Position numbers and translations under genes: made by a program. The notes under the pieces are model-generated. The model did not search any database. It was not told the origin of the DNA and worked only from the letters and a program-made list of their open reading frames with translations. 64,000 nt of DNA from an uncultured Lachnospiraceae bacterium (GTDB lineage: Bacteria > Bacillota > Clostridia > Lachnospirales > Lachnospiraceae): contig CADAIL010000001.1 in assembly GCA_902788035.1 (NCBI GenBank), positions 141,943 through 205,942 on the forward strand, given 5' to 3'. Below are positions 18,855 through 27,828 of this stretch, piece after piece (the stretch's first letter is position 1; the number at the start of each line of letters is the position of its first letter).

Positions 18855-20081
18855 TTATTTCTTTCTTGCAGCCTTGCGTCTCTGCAGCTCGGAGACGACG
18901 ATTGCGCAGGAGGAGTCACCGGTGATGTTGACAACAGTACGGCCCATATCGAAGATACGGTCGACACCTGCTACAAGGGCAATACCTTCGACCGGCAGGC
19001 CTACGGACTGAAGGACCATGGCCAGCATGACCATGCCTGCGCCCGGAACACCGGCTGTTCCGATGGATGCGAGTGTCGCTGTGAGGACGATGGTCAGCAT
19101 CTGAGAGAATGTCATATTGATTCCGTAGCAGGACGCGATGAATACTGCGCATACACCCTGATAGATCGCTGTTCCATCCATATTGATGGTGGCGCCGAGC
19201 GGCAGAACGAAGGAAGTGACTTCTTTATCTGCGCCGAGCTTCTGAGCGCATTCCATGTTGAGCGGCAGCGTTCCTACTGAGGATGCGGATGAGAACGCGA
19301 AGATGATCGCCGGCATCATTCCCTTAAAGAACTCTATCGGGTTCTTTTTGGCAAGCGTGGAGACCGTAAGCGAATAAACGACAACTGAGTGTACTACGTA
19401 GCAGAGGTATGCTACGAGAAGGACCTTGGCGAGAGATCCGAGAACTGCGGGACCGTTCTCTGCTACTACCGGGCAGAGGAGGCAGAAGACACCGATCGGA
19501 GAAAGCTTGAGGATCATTTCCATGGCTTTCATGCAGATGTCATTTGCAACATTTACAAAAGTGAATTCAAGCTCGTCGTTGTTCTCTGAAATCAGGATCA
19601 GCGCGAAGCCGACAATAAGAGAGGCGACAATGATCTGCAGCATATTAGCGTCTACGAACGGAGCGACGAAGTTGGATGGGAAGATGCCTACCAGTGTATC
19701 CATGAAATTGACAGACGTTGCTGCCGGCTCATAGGAAAGATCCGCTGTAGACAGAATCGGGAAGATGCCCTTAAGCATGTTCGCAAAGAAGAGACCGATG
19801 GCTACCGCGAAAGCTGTAGTGCACATATAATAGACGACCGTAGTGCCGCCGATCGCGCCGACCTTCTTGATGTCTTTCATAGATACGACGCCTGCCATGA
19901 TTGAGAAGAATACCAGCGGGCATACGACCCATTTGATCAGGTTGAGGAAGATCGTGCCGAAGGGCTTAATATAGCCGGTCGCAAATTGAGGCGCGCCTGT
20001 CAGTGCAATGCCTGCGATGATCGCAAGTACAAGCGCAATAAAAATCTGTGTGGACAATGCCATTTTTTTCTTTTCTTTCAT
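18855..20081 (-). CDS. dicarboxylate/amino acid:cation symporter (DAACS)
   Basis: 408 residues, SD GGAGGGAG. Glutamate/aspartate/serine-type transporter of the DAACS fold. Signatures: the serine-rich hairpin FAFSSASSVGTLPLNME at about residue 265, the NMDGTAIYQG motif near 305, and GTAGVPGAGMVMLAM near 340. The C-terminal DRIFDMGRTVVNITGDSS carries the substrate and cation residues (the Asp and Asn of this motif). Short N-terminus with KEKKK. Upstream 20082-20270 holds a terminator of pta but no recognised riboswitch. Confidence 0.95.
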   Translation of the reverse strand: MKEKKKMALSTQIFIALVLAIIAGIALTGAPQFATGYIKPFGTIFLNLIKWVVCPLVFFSIMAGVVSMKDIKKVGAIGGTTVVYYMCTTAFAVAIGLFFANMLKGIFPILSTADLSYEPAATSVNFMDTLVGIFPSNFVAPFVDANMLQIIVASLIVGFALILISENNDELEFTFVNVANDICMKAMEMILKLSPIGVFCLLCPVVAENGPAVLGSLAKVLLVAYLCYVVHSVVVYSLTVSTLAKKNPIEFFKGMMPAIIFAFSSASSVGTLPLNMECAQKLGADKEVTSFVLPLGATINMDGTAIYQGVCAVFIASCYGINMTFSQMLTIVLTATLASIGTAGVPGAGMVMLAMVLQSVGLPVEGIALVAGVDRIFDMGRTVVNITGDSSCAIVVSELQRRKAARKK

Positions 20082-20204
20082 AATCTCCCTCCATTCTCTA
20101 TAATTGCCTGATTTGTCAAAATGGATATTTTCTAAGTGATTATATCATATTTTTTGGTGAAATCCACCTAAATATGTACAGATGCATTTATATATTAAAT
20201 TTTT

Positions 20205-20255
20205 TAACTTAAAATGGGCAGCCGCTCACCACAATTTGGGTGAACAGCTGCCCGT
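20205..20255 (-). terminator. terminator after pta
   Basis: Minus strand hairpin GGGCAGC-TGTTCACC / GGTGAGC-GGCTGCCC with a T-rich tail (ATTTTAAG). Confidence 0.65.
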
Positions 20256-20274
20256 TTATTGCATGGATGGAGAG

Positions 20275-21270
20275 TCATGCTTGTGCCTGCACCGCTGTCA
20301 TTGCTGCAGTGTGAACAATATCGTCCACCGTACAGCCGCGGGACAGGTCGTTGCATGGCTTGTTAAGACCCTGGAGAACAGCAAAGCAGTCAGCTTTCCC
20401 GATGCGCTGCGTAATTTTGTAGCCGATGTTGCCCGCCTGAAGATCCGGGAAAATCAGGACATTGGCATGACCGGCAACCGGGCTGCCCTTAGCCTTGCTT
20501 TCTCCGATCTCGGGGACGAGAGCGGCATCGAACTGCATTTCACCGTCAAGAAGAAGCTCAGGAGCAAGCTCGTGGGCTATCTCGACTGCCTTCTGAACTT
20601 TTGATACAGACTCGTGCTTAGCGCTTCCCTTCGTTGAGAATGAAAGCATGGCGACGCGGGGCTGCTCGAAACCGCAAAGTCTTCTGGCTGTGTCGGCCGC
20701 AGCTATTGCGATATAGGCAAGCTCTTCCGCTGTCGGGCAAGGCATGACTACGCAGTCGGCATAGACAAGAAGGCCGTCCTCGCCGAGACTTTTATCCGGA
20801 CAATCCATGAGGAAGCTTGAAGAGACAATCTTCATCTCCGGTTTTGTCTTGATGATCTGAAGGGCAGGACGCAGCATGTCACCGGTCGTATGGACAGCGC
20901 CGGATACAAGCCCGTCGGCATCTCCCATCTTGACCATCATGATACCGTAATACATGGGATCGAGGCACAGGTTTTCAGCGTCAGACTGCGTCACGCCCTT
21001 GTTTTTACGAATTTCATAGAGGGCAGCCGCGTACTTTTCAAACTTACCTCCGGAAAGGGGATTCATGGTAGTGATTCCCGTGAGATCGGCACCGAGCCGC
21101 ACTGCAAAGGCAGAAATATCTTCCGGATCACCTAAAAGGATAGGTCTTGCTATCCCTTCCTTCATAAGTCTCTCTGCGGCAAGAATTGTGCGCTCCTCAT
21201 TACCTTCAGGAAAAACTATCGTTTTCACGTCCGATTTTGCCTTGGCTATTACTCTCTCGATCATACTCAT
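20275..21270 (-). CDS. pta: phosphate acetyltransferase
   Basis: 331 residues. Converts acetyl-CoA and phosphate to acetyl phosphate. The Pta signatures IGESKAKGSPVAGHANVLIFP and LQAGNIGYKITQRIG plus NDLSRGCTVDDI at the C-terminus fit Pta better than phosphate butyryltransferase. No N-terminal regulatory domain, so the short class. It follows butyrate kinase by 42 bases in one operon; an acetate kinase is not next to it. Confidence 0.9.
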   Translation of the reverse strand: MSMIERVIAKAKSDVKTIVFPEGNEERTILAAERLMKEGIARPILLGDPEDISAFAVRLGADLTGITTMNPLSGGKFEKYAAALYEIRKNKGVTQSDAENLCLDPMYYGIMMVKMGDADGLVSGAVHTTGDMLRPALQIIKTKPEMKIVSSSFLMDCPDKSLGEDGLLVYADCVVMPCPTAEELAYIAIAAADTARRLCGFEQPRVAMLSFSTKGSAKHESVSKVQKAVEIAHELAPELLLDGEMQFDAALVPEIGESKAKGSPVAGHANVLIFPDLQAGNIGYKITQRIGKADCFAVLQGLNKPCNDLSRGCTVDDIVHTAAMTAVQAQA

Positions 21271-21312
21271 ATGGTTTACCCCACTCTCATCTGATTATTA
21301 ATAATCCATCAT

Positions 21313-22428
21313 TTAAACAAGATCGGTTCCCTCAAATCCGTTCCACACATTTTTTCCCGTGTATTTGTGCGGTACCAGCTCACCGCGCAGAGCTTTCAGA
21401 GTAGGAAGAGCCATCGCCTCCTGTTCCATCTCGCCCGGATAGACACTGATCGGCGCGATAAATCCGCAGCGTTTTTCAATCGTTTCCTGAATATCAGCAA
21501 ATCTGAGCAGCCCTCCGGTCAGCAAAATTCCATCGACTTTTCCGCAGAGCACGGTACTCATCTCTCCGATCATTTTGCAGATCTGATAAATCATCGTATT
21601 CCACACCAGGCAGGCCTTTTTATCTCCCTGCTCGACGAGCCGGTGGATATCGTCGGAATTGGATGTACCGAAATACTGGACAAAACCTCCGGATCTTGCG
21701 CAGGCAAGACGTACTTCCTGCAGCGAATGGTCCTCAAGGTAATCAAGCAGCTGAAGCACAGGCAGAGATCCGATTCTTGTCGGAGTGAATGCGCCCTCTC
21801 CGTCTGCTCCCATATTTCCGTCTACCATGCGGCCGTGGTCATGCGCGCTGACGGTTATGCCTCCGTCAATATGGGCGACGATAAAATTACAGTCCTCGTA
21901 TGCTTTTCCCATCTTATGCGCATGAAATTCAGCAACGGCTTTCTGGTTGAGAACATGTGAGTGCGAAACTCTGTAGATTCCTTTGATTCCGGTAAGTCTT
22001 GCGTAATCGCAGTACTCATCAACATTCGTAGGGTTCAGGGTGTAGGCGCGTTTGCCGTATTCTAACGCGAACTTCCATGCCAGCATGACACCGAGCTTGG
22101 CGGGATGCTCAGAGCCCCCTACTGCCGCTTCTGTATCATCGTAGAGCTTCTGATCAATGACCGTGAGTCCGCCGGGCTGTGTGCAGGCACTGCCTCCGCG
22201 GCCTGCAAATGCGTCAATTTCAGCCGGATCTATATTTTCTTCCTCGAGCATATGCATAATAACATCATATCGGAACGGAAGCTGATTATTAACATGAGGA
22301 TATTTCAGGAGTTCCGGCGCATCGTGGAAAAGATTTTTCTCGAACAGCAGCTCTTCATCAAGAAAGAGACTCACTTTCGTCGATGTCGAACCCGGATTTA
22401 TGACTAGTATCTTCTTTTTGTCAGGCAT
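21313..22428 (-). CDS. buk: butyrate kinase
   Basis: 371 residues. Acetokinase family with the ASKHA fold; forms butyrate and ATP from butyryl phosphate and ADP (or a branched-chain acid). The N-terminal phosphate-binding ILVINPGSTSTKVSLF and the sequences AFAGRGGSACTQPGG and VDGILLTGGLLR are typical of Buk rather than AckA (AckA has a DEG/NAGSSS start). Residues HIDGGITVSAHDHGRMVD hold the conserved active site. First gene of the buk-pta operon. Confidence 0.93.
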   Translation of the reverse strand: MPDKKKILVINPGSTSTKVSLFLDEELLFEKNLFHDAPELLKYPHVNNQLPFRYDVIMHMLEEENIDPAEIDAFAGRGGSACTQPGGLTVIDQKLYDDTEAAVGGSEHPAKLGVMLAWKFALEYGKRAYTLNPTNVDEYCDYARLTGIKGIYRVSHSHVLNQKAVAEFHAHKMGKAYEDCNFIVAHIDGGITVSAHDHGRMVDGNMGADGEGAFTPTRIGSLPVLQLLDYLEDHSLQEVRLACARSGGFVQYFGTSNSDDIHRLVEQGDKKACLVWNTMIYQICKMIGEMSTVLCGKVDGILLTGGLLRFADIQETIEKRCGFIAPISVYPGEMEQEAMALPTLKALRGELVPHKYTGKNVWNGFEGTDLV

Positions 22429-22548
22429 AATAAGTTTCCTCGCTTATTTCTTTATGAATCATTATTTAACCGCTTGCATAAGATTTTGTCAATCCTCATG
22501 TATCGAAAACGCCGACGCAAAAAAAAAGAACAGCCTCACGGCTGTCCT

Positions 22549-22773
22549 TCAATACTCGGTCGGAAGATCATCTGTGATATCATAGATTTCTTTAAAGAGC
22601 TCTTTATCCGCCTCACTTTTGACCAACATGACCTCCTCGAACTTACCCGTCCGCCTGTTCTTAAAACCGGCAACTGTCTCGCCGGTGCAAATGCTCGCAT
22701 GCAGGATAGGCTTCATATTTTCCCTGTCATAAGATTTCTTTTCAATTTTCTTCTTCTTCCGACCAAACATCAT
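22549..22773 (-). CDS. small conserved basic protein, function unknown
   Basis: 74 residues (start at 22773 or 22770; GGGGG precedes both). A basic head (FGRKKKKIEKK) and a conserved body with ILHASICTGETVAGFKNR and FEEVMLVKSEADKELF. I recall this family in Lachnospiraceae, sometimes labelled aspartate dehydrogenase by error; no dehydrogenase motif is present. It overlaps the upstream acidic-protein gene by 32 bases in another frame, implying coupled translation. Confidence 0.65.
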   Translation of the reverse strand: MMFGRKKKKIEKKSYDRENMKPILHASICTGETVAGFKNRRTGKFEEVMLVKSEADKELFKEIYDITDDLPTEY

Positions 22774-23158
22774 TTACCCCCAGTTCAGCGACACCCTCGT
22801 CAATAAAATCCTGATCCACCTCACATGCAGAAAGATTTTCAGGATTCTCCGCAATTACTTCATTGTTTACAATAGTTTCTCCATCGATATCTGCGACGGC
22901 ATTTTCAACGTCATCTGCAGATGTTTCTCCGTCATCATCTGCTTTTTCACCTTCGGCGTTAGTTCCTCTGGTCTCTTCTCCATTAATATAACCCATATCC
23001 TGAAGAAACGCCTGGTAGTCCGGTGTATCATAGCGGCTTTCATGTTCGATAAAATCACGGTCCGGCTCATCGACTGGCTGAATCTGTATGATCTCTTCAT
23101 CTTCGCCGGGTTTCTTTTTCGAGAACAGTCCCGTAACAAAATTTTTGATTTTTCCCAT
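22742..23158 (-). CDS. small acidic protein with basic N-terminus, function unknown
   Basis: 138 residues from ATG 23158 (GGAGGTGA 5 bases upstream; the longer frame would start inside that SD site). The first 20 residues are basic and amphipathic (MGKIKNFVTGLFSKKKP); the rest is very rich in Glu and Asp with no domain that I recognise. An extended -10 TGGTATAAT is found upstream at 23188-23196. Encoded with the overlapping 74-residue protein; the two may form a pair of opposite charge, which is inference. Confidence 0.6.
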   Translation of the reverse strand: MGKIKNFVTGLFSKKKPGEDEEIIQIQPVDEPDRDFIEHESRYDTPDYQAFLQDMGYINGEETRGTNAEGEKADDDGETSADDVENAVADIDGETIVNNEVIAENPENLSACEVDQDFIDEGVAELGVNDVWSEEEEN

Positions 23159-23229
23159 GATCGTCACCTCCGAATAACATTAATTAATTATACCATATTT
23201 TTTTTAAAATCTATTGGAATTTACCACAT

Positions 23230-23258
23230 TTGACAACTTTAGTTTTCTAATCTAAAAT
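23230..23258 (+). promoter_or_regulatory. promoter of CmpB-like membrane gene
   Basis: TTGACA, 17-bp spacer, TAAAAT, about 80 bases before the ATG at 23340. Confidence 0.75.
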
Positions 23259-23339
23259 AGCATGAACCTGCATTTTAAAAACTACAGGAGTTTTGTTTAT
23301 GTTACGACAGTAAAAACCATTTACGTGAAAGGATTTGCT

Positions 23340-24620
23340 ATGAACACAGTTCTCTTCGGAATGACTCTGTATCAGATTCTGTGGTATTTTGTTATTTATT
23401 CATTTATCGGTTGGTGTGTGGAGGTCGTATTCCACGCCATGAAAGCCCACCGCCTGGTCAACCGGGGCTTTCTTAACGGACCTGTCTGCCCGGTGTACGG
23501 TTTCGGAGTGGTCCTGGTATTTGCTGCAGTCCATCTTATTATTGATGGAGGCGGAGGCACGCTTCAGGATATAAGCATTATTATGCTGTATCCGATCGGC
23601 GTCTTCCTGACAACGGCTGTTGAGCTTCTCGGCGGATATATGCTGGATAAAACTTTTCATGCCCGATGGTGGAATTACAGCAGCGAAAAATACAACTTTC
23701 GAGGATACATATGTTTAAAATTCTCCCTCATCTGGGGCCTTGGAGTAGTATTTCTTGTCAAGTTTGCTCACCCTTTCATTGACAGAGCGACTGTTCAGTT
23801 CCTGCCTGCCGCTGTCGGAACATGGATCTTACTGGCCCTTATTATTGCATACTTTGCGGATTTCGTCGTCAGCGTGCTTATTATGCTGAAGCTGAACCGC
23901 TCTCTCGAGGAACTCGATCAGATCCAAAAGGATATGCGCATCGTCAGCGATCAGATCACGAGACTTGTCGCAGGAGGTTCGATAGCCGCGGAAGTTCTTG
24001 TAGATGCAGGACTTACAAAGGCCGGCCTTGTCAAAGAAGATACTATGTATGCTGTGCTTGATCAGGCATTTGCCGCCGGTGACGTGATCGATAACAAGGA
24101 GTACAACCGATTCAGAGCAGCCGGAATCCCGGAACCTGCCAGCGTACAGGTAGAGGCAGATATCAAAGAAGCAATTGCCGAGCGCAGAGATGACGCCATA
24201 ACAGCGATCAATGAGAAAAAAGAGGCCGCTGTCAGTGCTTACAATGAGCGCATGGACGAAGCGAGGGCAGCAATTAACGAGACAAAAGAAGCTGCTTTCA
24301 GCGCTTACGCCGAACACAGAGATGACGCAGCGTATGCAATCGCCGAGACAAAAATTGCTGCTCAGGATAATATCGAGCAGACCAGAGAAGCTCTTGAGAA
24401 AAAGCTGGCTGAACTTAGGGAGCGTTCAACAGAGATTTATACTGCAGCCTTTCGCCACAGAGTATTCGGTCCGCTGCGCATTCTGAGAGCGTTTCCGCTG
24501 CTTTACCACGAAATGTACAGCGATGCCTTGCAGAGTCTGCGCCAGCGCGCAGCAGAATTCCTGAATCCGGACAACACGGAAAAAGGAGATGACGAATGTA
24601 ACAGCAGTCTTCGACGATAA
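23340..24620 (+). CDS. CmpB-like membrane protein (putative ABC transporter permease family) with helical repeat tail
   Basis: 426 residues from ATG 23340 (SD GAAAGGA). The N-terminal 200 residues match the family named putative ABC-transporter type permease: YQILWYFVIYSFIGWCVEVV, RGFLNGPVCPVYGFGVV and a conserved KYNFRGYICLKFSLIWG, with about five membrane segments. After residue 210 the protein is a charged alpha-helical tail with repeats such as AINEKKEAAVSAYNERMDEA, AINETKEAAFSAYAEHRDDA and AIAETK, near 22-residue periodicity, resembling amphipathic lipid-binding or coiled-coil repeats. No ATPase partner is nearby. Promoter immediately upstream. Confidence 0.75.
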   Translation: MNTVLFGMTLYQILWYFVIYSFIGWCVEVVFHAMKAHRLVNRGFLNGPVCPVYGFGVVLVFAAVHLIIDGGGGTLQDISIIMLYPIGVFLTTAVELLGGYMLDKTFHARWWNYSSEKYNFRGYICLKFSLIWGLGVVFLVKFAHPFIDRATVQFLPAAVGTWILLALIIAYFADFVVSVLIMLKLNRSLEELDQIQKDMRIVSDQITRLVAGGSIAAEVLVDAGLTKAGLVKEDTMYAVLDQAFAAGDVIDNKEYNRFRAAGIPEPASVQVEADIKEAIAERRDDAITAINEKKEAAVSAYNERMDEARAAINETKEAAFSAYAEHRDDAAYAIAETKIAAQDNIEQTREALEKKLAELRERSTEIYTAAFRHRVFGPLRILRAFPLLYHEMYSDALQSLRQRAAEFLNPDNTEKGDDECNSSLRR

Positions 24621-24651
24621 TACTTATACTTTATGAAGTTTAAGTTATTTA

Positions 24652-24680
24652 TTGTTTAAATCTGAACTGAATGCTATAAT
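24652..24680 (+). promoter_or_regulatory. promoter of tagD
   Basis: TTGTTT, 17-bp spacer, TATAAT, about 95 bases before the TTG start. Confidence 0.75.
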
Positions 24681-24775
24681 ATCGAGAGTCAGAAAAAAGA
24701 CTGCCTGCTTTGATGCAGGAAACAAATTCAGAAAAAATGCCATCCGCTTGGATGAAAGTATCAGGGGGAATCCAA

Positions 24776-25171
24776 TTGAAAAGAGTTATCACTTACGGCA
24801 CATTTGACCTGCTTCATTATGGTCACATAAACCTGTTAAGAAGAGCCAAGGCTCTGGGAGATTATCTGGTAGTCGCACTGTCGACAGATGAATTCAACTG
24901 GAACATGAAACAGAAGAAGTGCTACTTCTCTTACGAGCAGAGAAAAGAACTCCTTGAGGCGATTCGCTATGTCGATCTTGTCATCCCGGAAGAAAACTGG
25001 GAACAGAAAGTCACTGATGTCAAGGAATACCATATCGATACATTTGTGATCGGTGATGACTGGGCCGGTAAGTTCGATTTTCTTAAAGAACAGGGAGTTG
25101 AAGTTGTATATCTTCCGAGAACTCCGGAAATTTCAACAACGCAGATTAAAAACGACCTGAACAGAATGTAA
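24776..25171 (+). CDS. tagD: glycerol-3-phosphate cytidylyltransferase
   Basis: 131 residues from a TTG at 24776, preceded by AGGGGGAA; this gives the family's usual length and start (KRVITYGTFDLLHYGHINLL). Makes CDP-glycerol from CTP and glycerol 3-phosphate. The HXGH nucleotidyltransferase motif (HYGH) and the C-terminal RTPEISTTQIK, equivalent to RTxGISTT, are present. It stands divergent to the polymer cluster, whose CDP-glycerol-dependent transferase (27829-28953) could use its product. Confidence 0.94.
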   Translation: MKRVITYGTFDLLHYGHINLLRRAKALGDYLVVALSTDEFNWNMKQKKCYFSYEQRKELLEAIRYVDLVIPEENWEQKVTDVKEYHIDTFVIGDDWAGKFDFLKEQGVEVVYLPRTPEISTTQIKNDLNRM

Positions 25172-25193
25172 AAACTTGAAATAAAGCGAAATA

Positions 25194-25245
25194 AGAGCGG
25201 CTCCGCAGACCGGGTGTTATTCCCGCATGCAGAGCCGCTTTTTTG
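25194..25245 (+). terminator. terminator of tagD
   Basis: AGCGGCTC and GAGCCGCT pair around an inner CCGGG...CCCG stem, followed by TTTTTT. Confidence 0.85.
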
Positions 25246-25253
25246 CACACTCA

Positions 25254-27725
25254 TCATTGATCCTGTAAACTGTAATAGACTTTATCTGTGGCTACTTTCA
25301 CGCTCAAGTTGATAACAGATTCAGGACCGCACGAATAGACTACACTGTAGAACCCCGGTACGTTCGTATCGACGGGATTATCTACGGTGAGCTGCCCCAT
25401 CATATTCTTTCCGTTCACATCACGCACACTCTCAACATAATCATACGGATTGAAATCGCTGCCTTTAAGAAGTGTGATTCCCTGATCAGTCAAAGTGATT
25501 TCCGGTCCTTCAATTCTCACATCGAATCTTCTGTTTACCGAAATTCCGTATAGCGTATCGTGAATGAACTTGATTGTCAGTCGCTGGCTGGCATACTTAT
25601 CCCATTTTTTCTGGAATGTGATATCCTCGTTGCCATCCCCGCCGTAGCCGTTATCGGTCATAATTCCCAAATAATCGGCAAATGCAGTATACTGCCTTTT
25701 AAGATCCCGCACAGATTCAGCATCGAACTCTATCATATCGCGGGTAACCGACGGCAGAGTTTCCGGCACCATCATTGACGGCAGATGATACCCTTCGAGC
25801 CTAAGCTTTCTTGTCACCTGAAGCCTATACCCTGAATATGTACTGTAATAATAATACATTAAACGGTCTCTGAAGTTGCCTGTCCCGGCTGTTGCAACCG
25901 TGAGCTTCAGCAATTCTTTCAGCGCATCCCCGCTTATGTTAAAAGTGTCGTCAAGGGCTTTCGAAGTAGCGAGAATATGCTCCCGCTCGTCTGCGCTCAT
26001 GACTTCCTCAAAAACAGAAAGATCCACATCTTCCACCGAAGACGCGTTTTCCCAAATTTCAAGTTTTGTCATTCCGCCTATGACTTTCTCGCCGGTGACC
26101 GCCTCGATCTCCTCGTCAGTCAGTGTATAGTACTTCTCACCTGCAATCTGTCTCACGAAGTCTACTGACTTATCTCTTATGCTTATATCCCTTAACCTTG
26201 CGTTCTTCAGCACGATGTCGTCCGTAAAGGGTTCAAATTCGCCCCCGTTGTATATAAGAGGTTCCGGATTTACAGTGATAGAAGCCCCTTTTCTGACCGT
26301 TGAAGGGAAGAACTTATTCTGTATCTTTGCGCGATATCTGAATCCAAGCACACCGACACAGAACACACCGAGTATCGCGGCAATCAGAACAAATCGCTGC
26401 AGGACACTCATTTTTTTCAAAAATCTGTTATTTTTCCAGAAAGAAACGAACTTTTCCCGCACAGAAACGGCACCTCCCGCTTCATCAGCCTGTTCGGCAA
26501 CAGGGAGAAAGACGCTGACCAGCGCTCCCATGACCATGGCTTTTGTAGCCGCGAAGAACGAGGAAGAAACTGCGCTTGAGGCGAATACCGCTACCCACAC
26601 GCTGTAGACACACACTCTCGCATAGGGATTTCTGCAAAGTCGCGCGTTGCGCCTGAAGAGCGTCAGGATAACAATGAGCATCAGTACAGCTCCGAAGAAT
26701 CCGATTTCAGCCATTACTCCGGGCCAGTAATTATCCAGCAGGAATGACCTGTTCTTCATGGATGTTCCGAAATATCGCCAGAAGCCGTATCTGAGATATA
26801 ACTTTGAGTAGTGCTGCTGCGCAACCGCTGTTCCATAGGTGCCGAAGCCCGCTCCGAGGGGAAAATATGCTCTCATCGTTCTGACACCGTAACGGAGCAG
26901 TACGCTTCTCGCTTTAGTTCCGGAAAAATAGAACGTGAACTGACCTGTAAATGTGAAAGCGGCTGCAATCACAAGCGGCACGGCATATCGTATCTTTATC
27001 TTTTCCACCCTGAAAACGACGAAGACAACATAGAATAAAATGAAGAGGAACGCGAATATGAACGCTCTCGATCGTAGTGTCGATGCCATGTTGATCATTG
27101 TCAGTGCAATGAACAGCCACGTGATCCGCCTCTTTTCAATAAAGAGGTCGGCGAAAAGAACCATAAGCATATAAAGCCCGGCTTCATAAAAATCCCCGAC
27201 GCGTATGAAAACGAAATTGAAAGTACGGAAACCGTACCGCACATCTGTCGTCATGTTGATATCTTTGAAGCAATTTATGATCAGACATACAGTTGATATC
27301 GTAATAATGATTTCTACGAACAGAGTGAGGTATTGAATTACATATTCATTATATTTCGTTTCGGAGAATAGGCGCACCGCTCCCAGAGAGGCAGCAATGA
27401 ATTTGAACATATTAAACGCGTCGAGCAGCCAGTAATAGCGATTGCCTACAAGACTGAATCTGATGTTTCCCGCGAGACCGAGCGCAAGCATACACAGCGT
27501 GAAGAAAATAACAAGGAGCTCATCCCTGTAGATTCTTTGCGTCCGGATAATATCAATCAGGAACACCAGCCCCATAAGAAGAGCTGTCGCCTCATCGAGG
27601 TATCGGACCGGACCGATATATTTGCGCAGAACTGTCTCAATTATAAGAGCTGTCAGATAGCAGGCTATGAGAAACTGCGGCATATGAATATTTGAAAATA
27701 CCTGATAAATATGTGTCTTTTTCAA
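25254..27725 (-). CDS. O-antigen ligase/Wzy-like polymerase with large extracytoplasmic Ig-like tail
   Basis: 823 residues from a TTG with GAGAGGTG upstream. The first ~440 residues have about twelve membrane segments of the O-antigen polymerase/ligase type. Region SGTKARSVLLRYGVRTMRAYFPLGAGFGTYG and a conserved large loop near residue 300 fit the Wzy_C/WaaL family. After residue 470 comes a 350-residue extracytoplasmic part of mixed helical character, ending in a bacterial Ig-like domain (about 735-820: IEGPEITLTDQGITL, GFYSVVYSCGPESVINLSVKV). A polymerase or ligase of the surface polymer is inferred; the tail is unusual for the family. Confidence 0.75.
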   Translation of the reverse strand: MKKTHIYQVFSNIHMPQFLIACYLTALIIETVLRKYIGPVRYLDEATALLMGLVFLIDIIRTQRIYRDELLVIFFTLCMLALGLAGNIRFSLVGNRYYWLLDAFNMFKFIAASLGAVRLFSETKYNEYVIQYLTLFVEIIITISTVCLIINCFKDINMTTDVRYGFRTFNFVFIRVGDFYEAGLYMLMVLFADLFIEKRRITWLFIALTMINMASTLRSRAFIFAFLFILFYVVFVVFRVEKIKIRYAVPLVIAAAFTFTGQFTFYFSGTKARSVLLRYGVRTMRAYFPLGAGFGTYGTAVAQQHYSKLYLRYGFWRYFGTSMKNRSFLLDNYWPGVMAEIGFFGAVLMLIVILTLFRRNARLCRNPYARVCVYSVWVAVFASSAVSSSFFAATKAMVMGALVSVFLPVAEQADEAGGAVSVREKFVSFWKNNRFLKKMSVLQRFVLIAAILGVFCVGVLGFRYRAKIQNKFFPSTVRKGASITVNPEPLIYNGGEFEPFTDDIVLKNARLRDISIRDKSVDFVRQIAGEKYYTLTDEEIEAVTGEKVIGGMTKLEIWENASSVEDVDLSVFEEVMSADEREHILATSKALDDTFNISGDALKELLKLTVATAGTGNFRDRLMYYYYSTYSGYRLQVTRKLRLEGYHLPSMMVPETLPSVTRDMIEFDAESVRDLKRQYTAFADYLGIMTDNGYGGDGNEDITFQKKWDKYASQRLTIKFIHDTLYGISVNRRFDVRIEGPEITLTDQGITLLKGSDFNPYDYVESVRDVNGKNMMGQLTVDNPVDTNVPGFYSVVYSCGPESVINLSVKVATDKVYYSLQDQ

Positions 27726-27828
27726 ATGTACACCTCTCCATGTGCCGTATATTGAAATCCGTGGTATGTAAGCGCGGTATGCCGTTCAGCTCTGCTGACA
27801 TAATTTCAAACGGAGCCTCCGCTTAATA

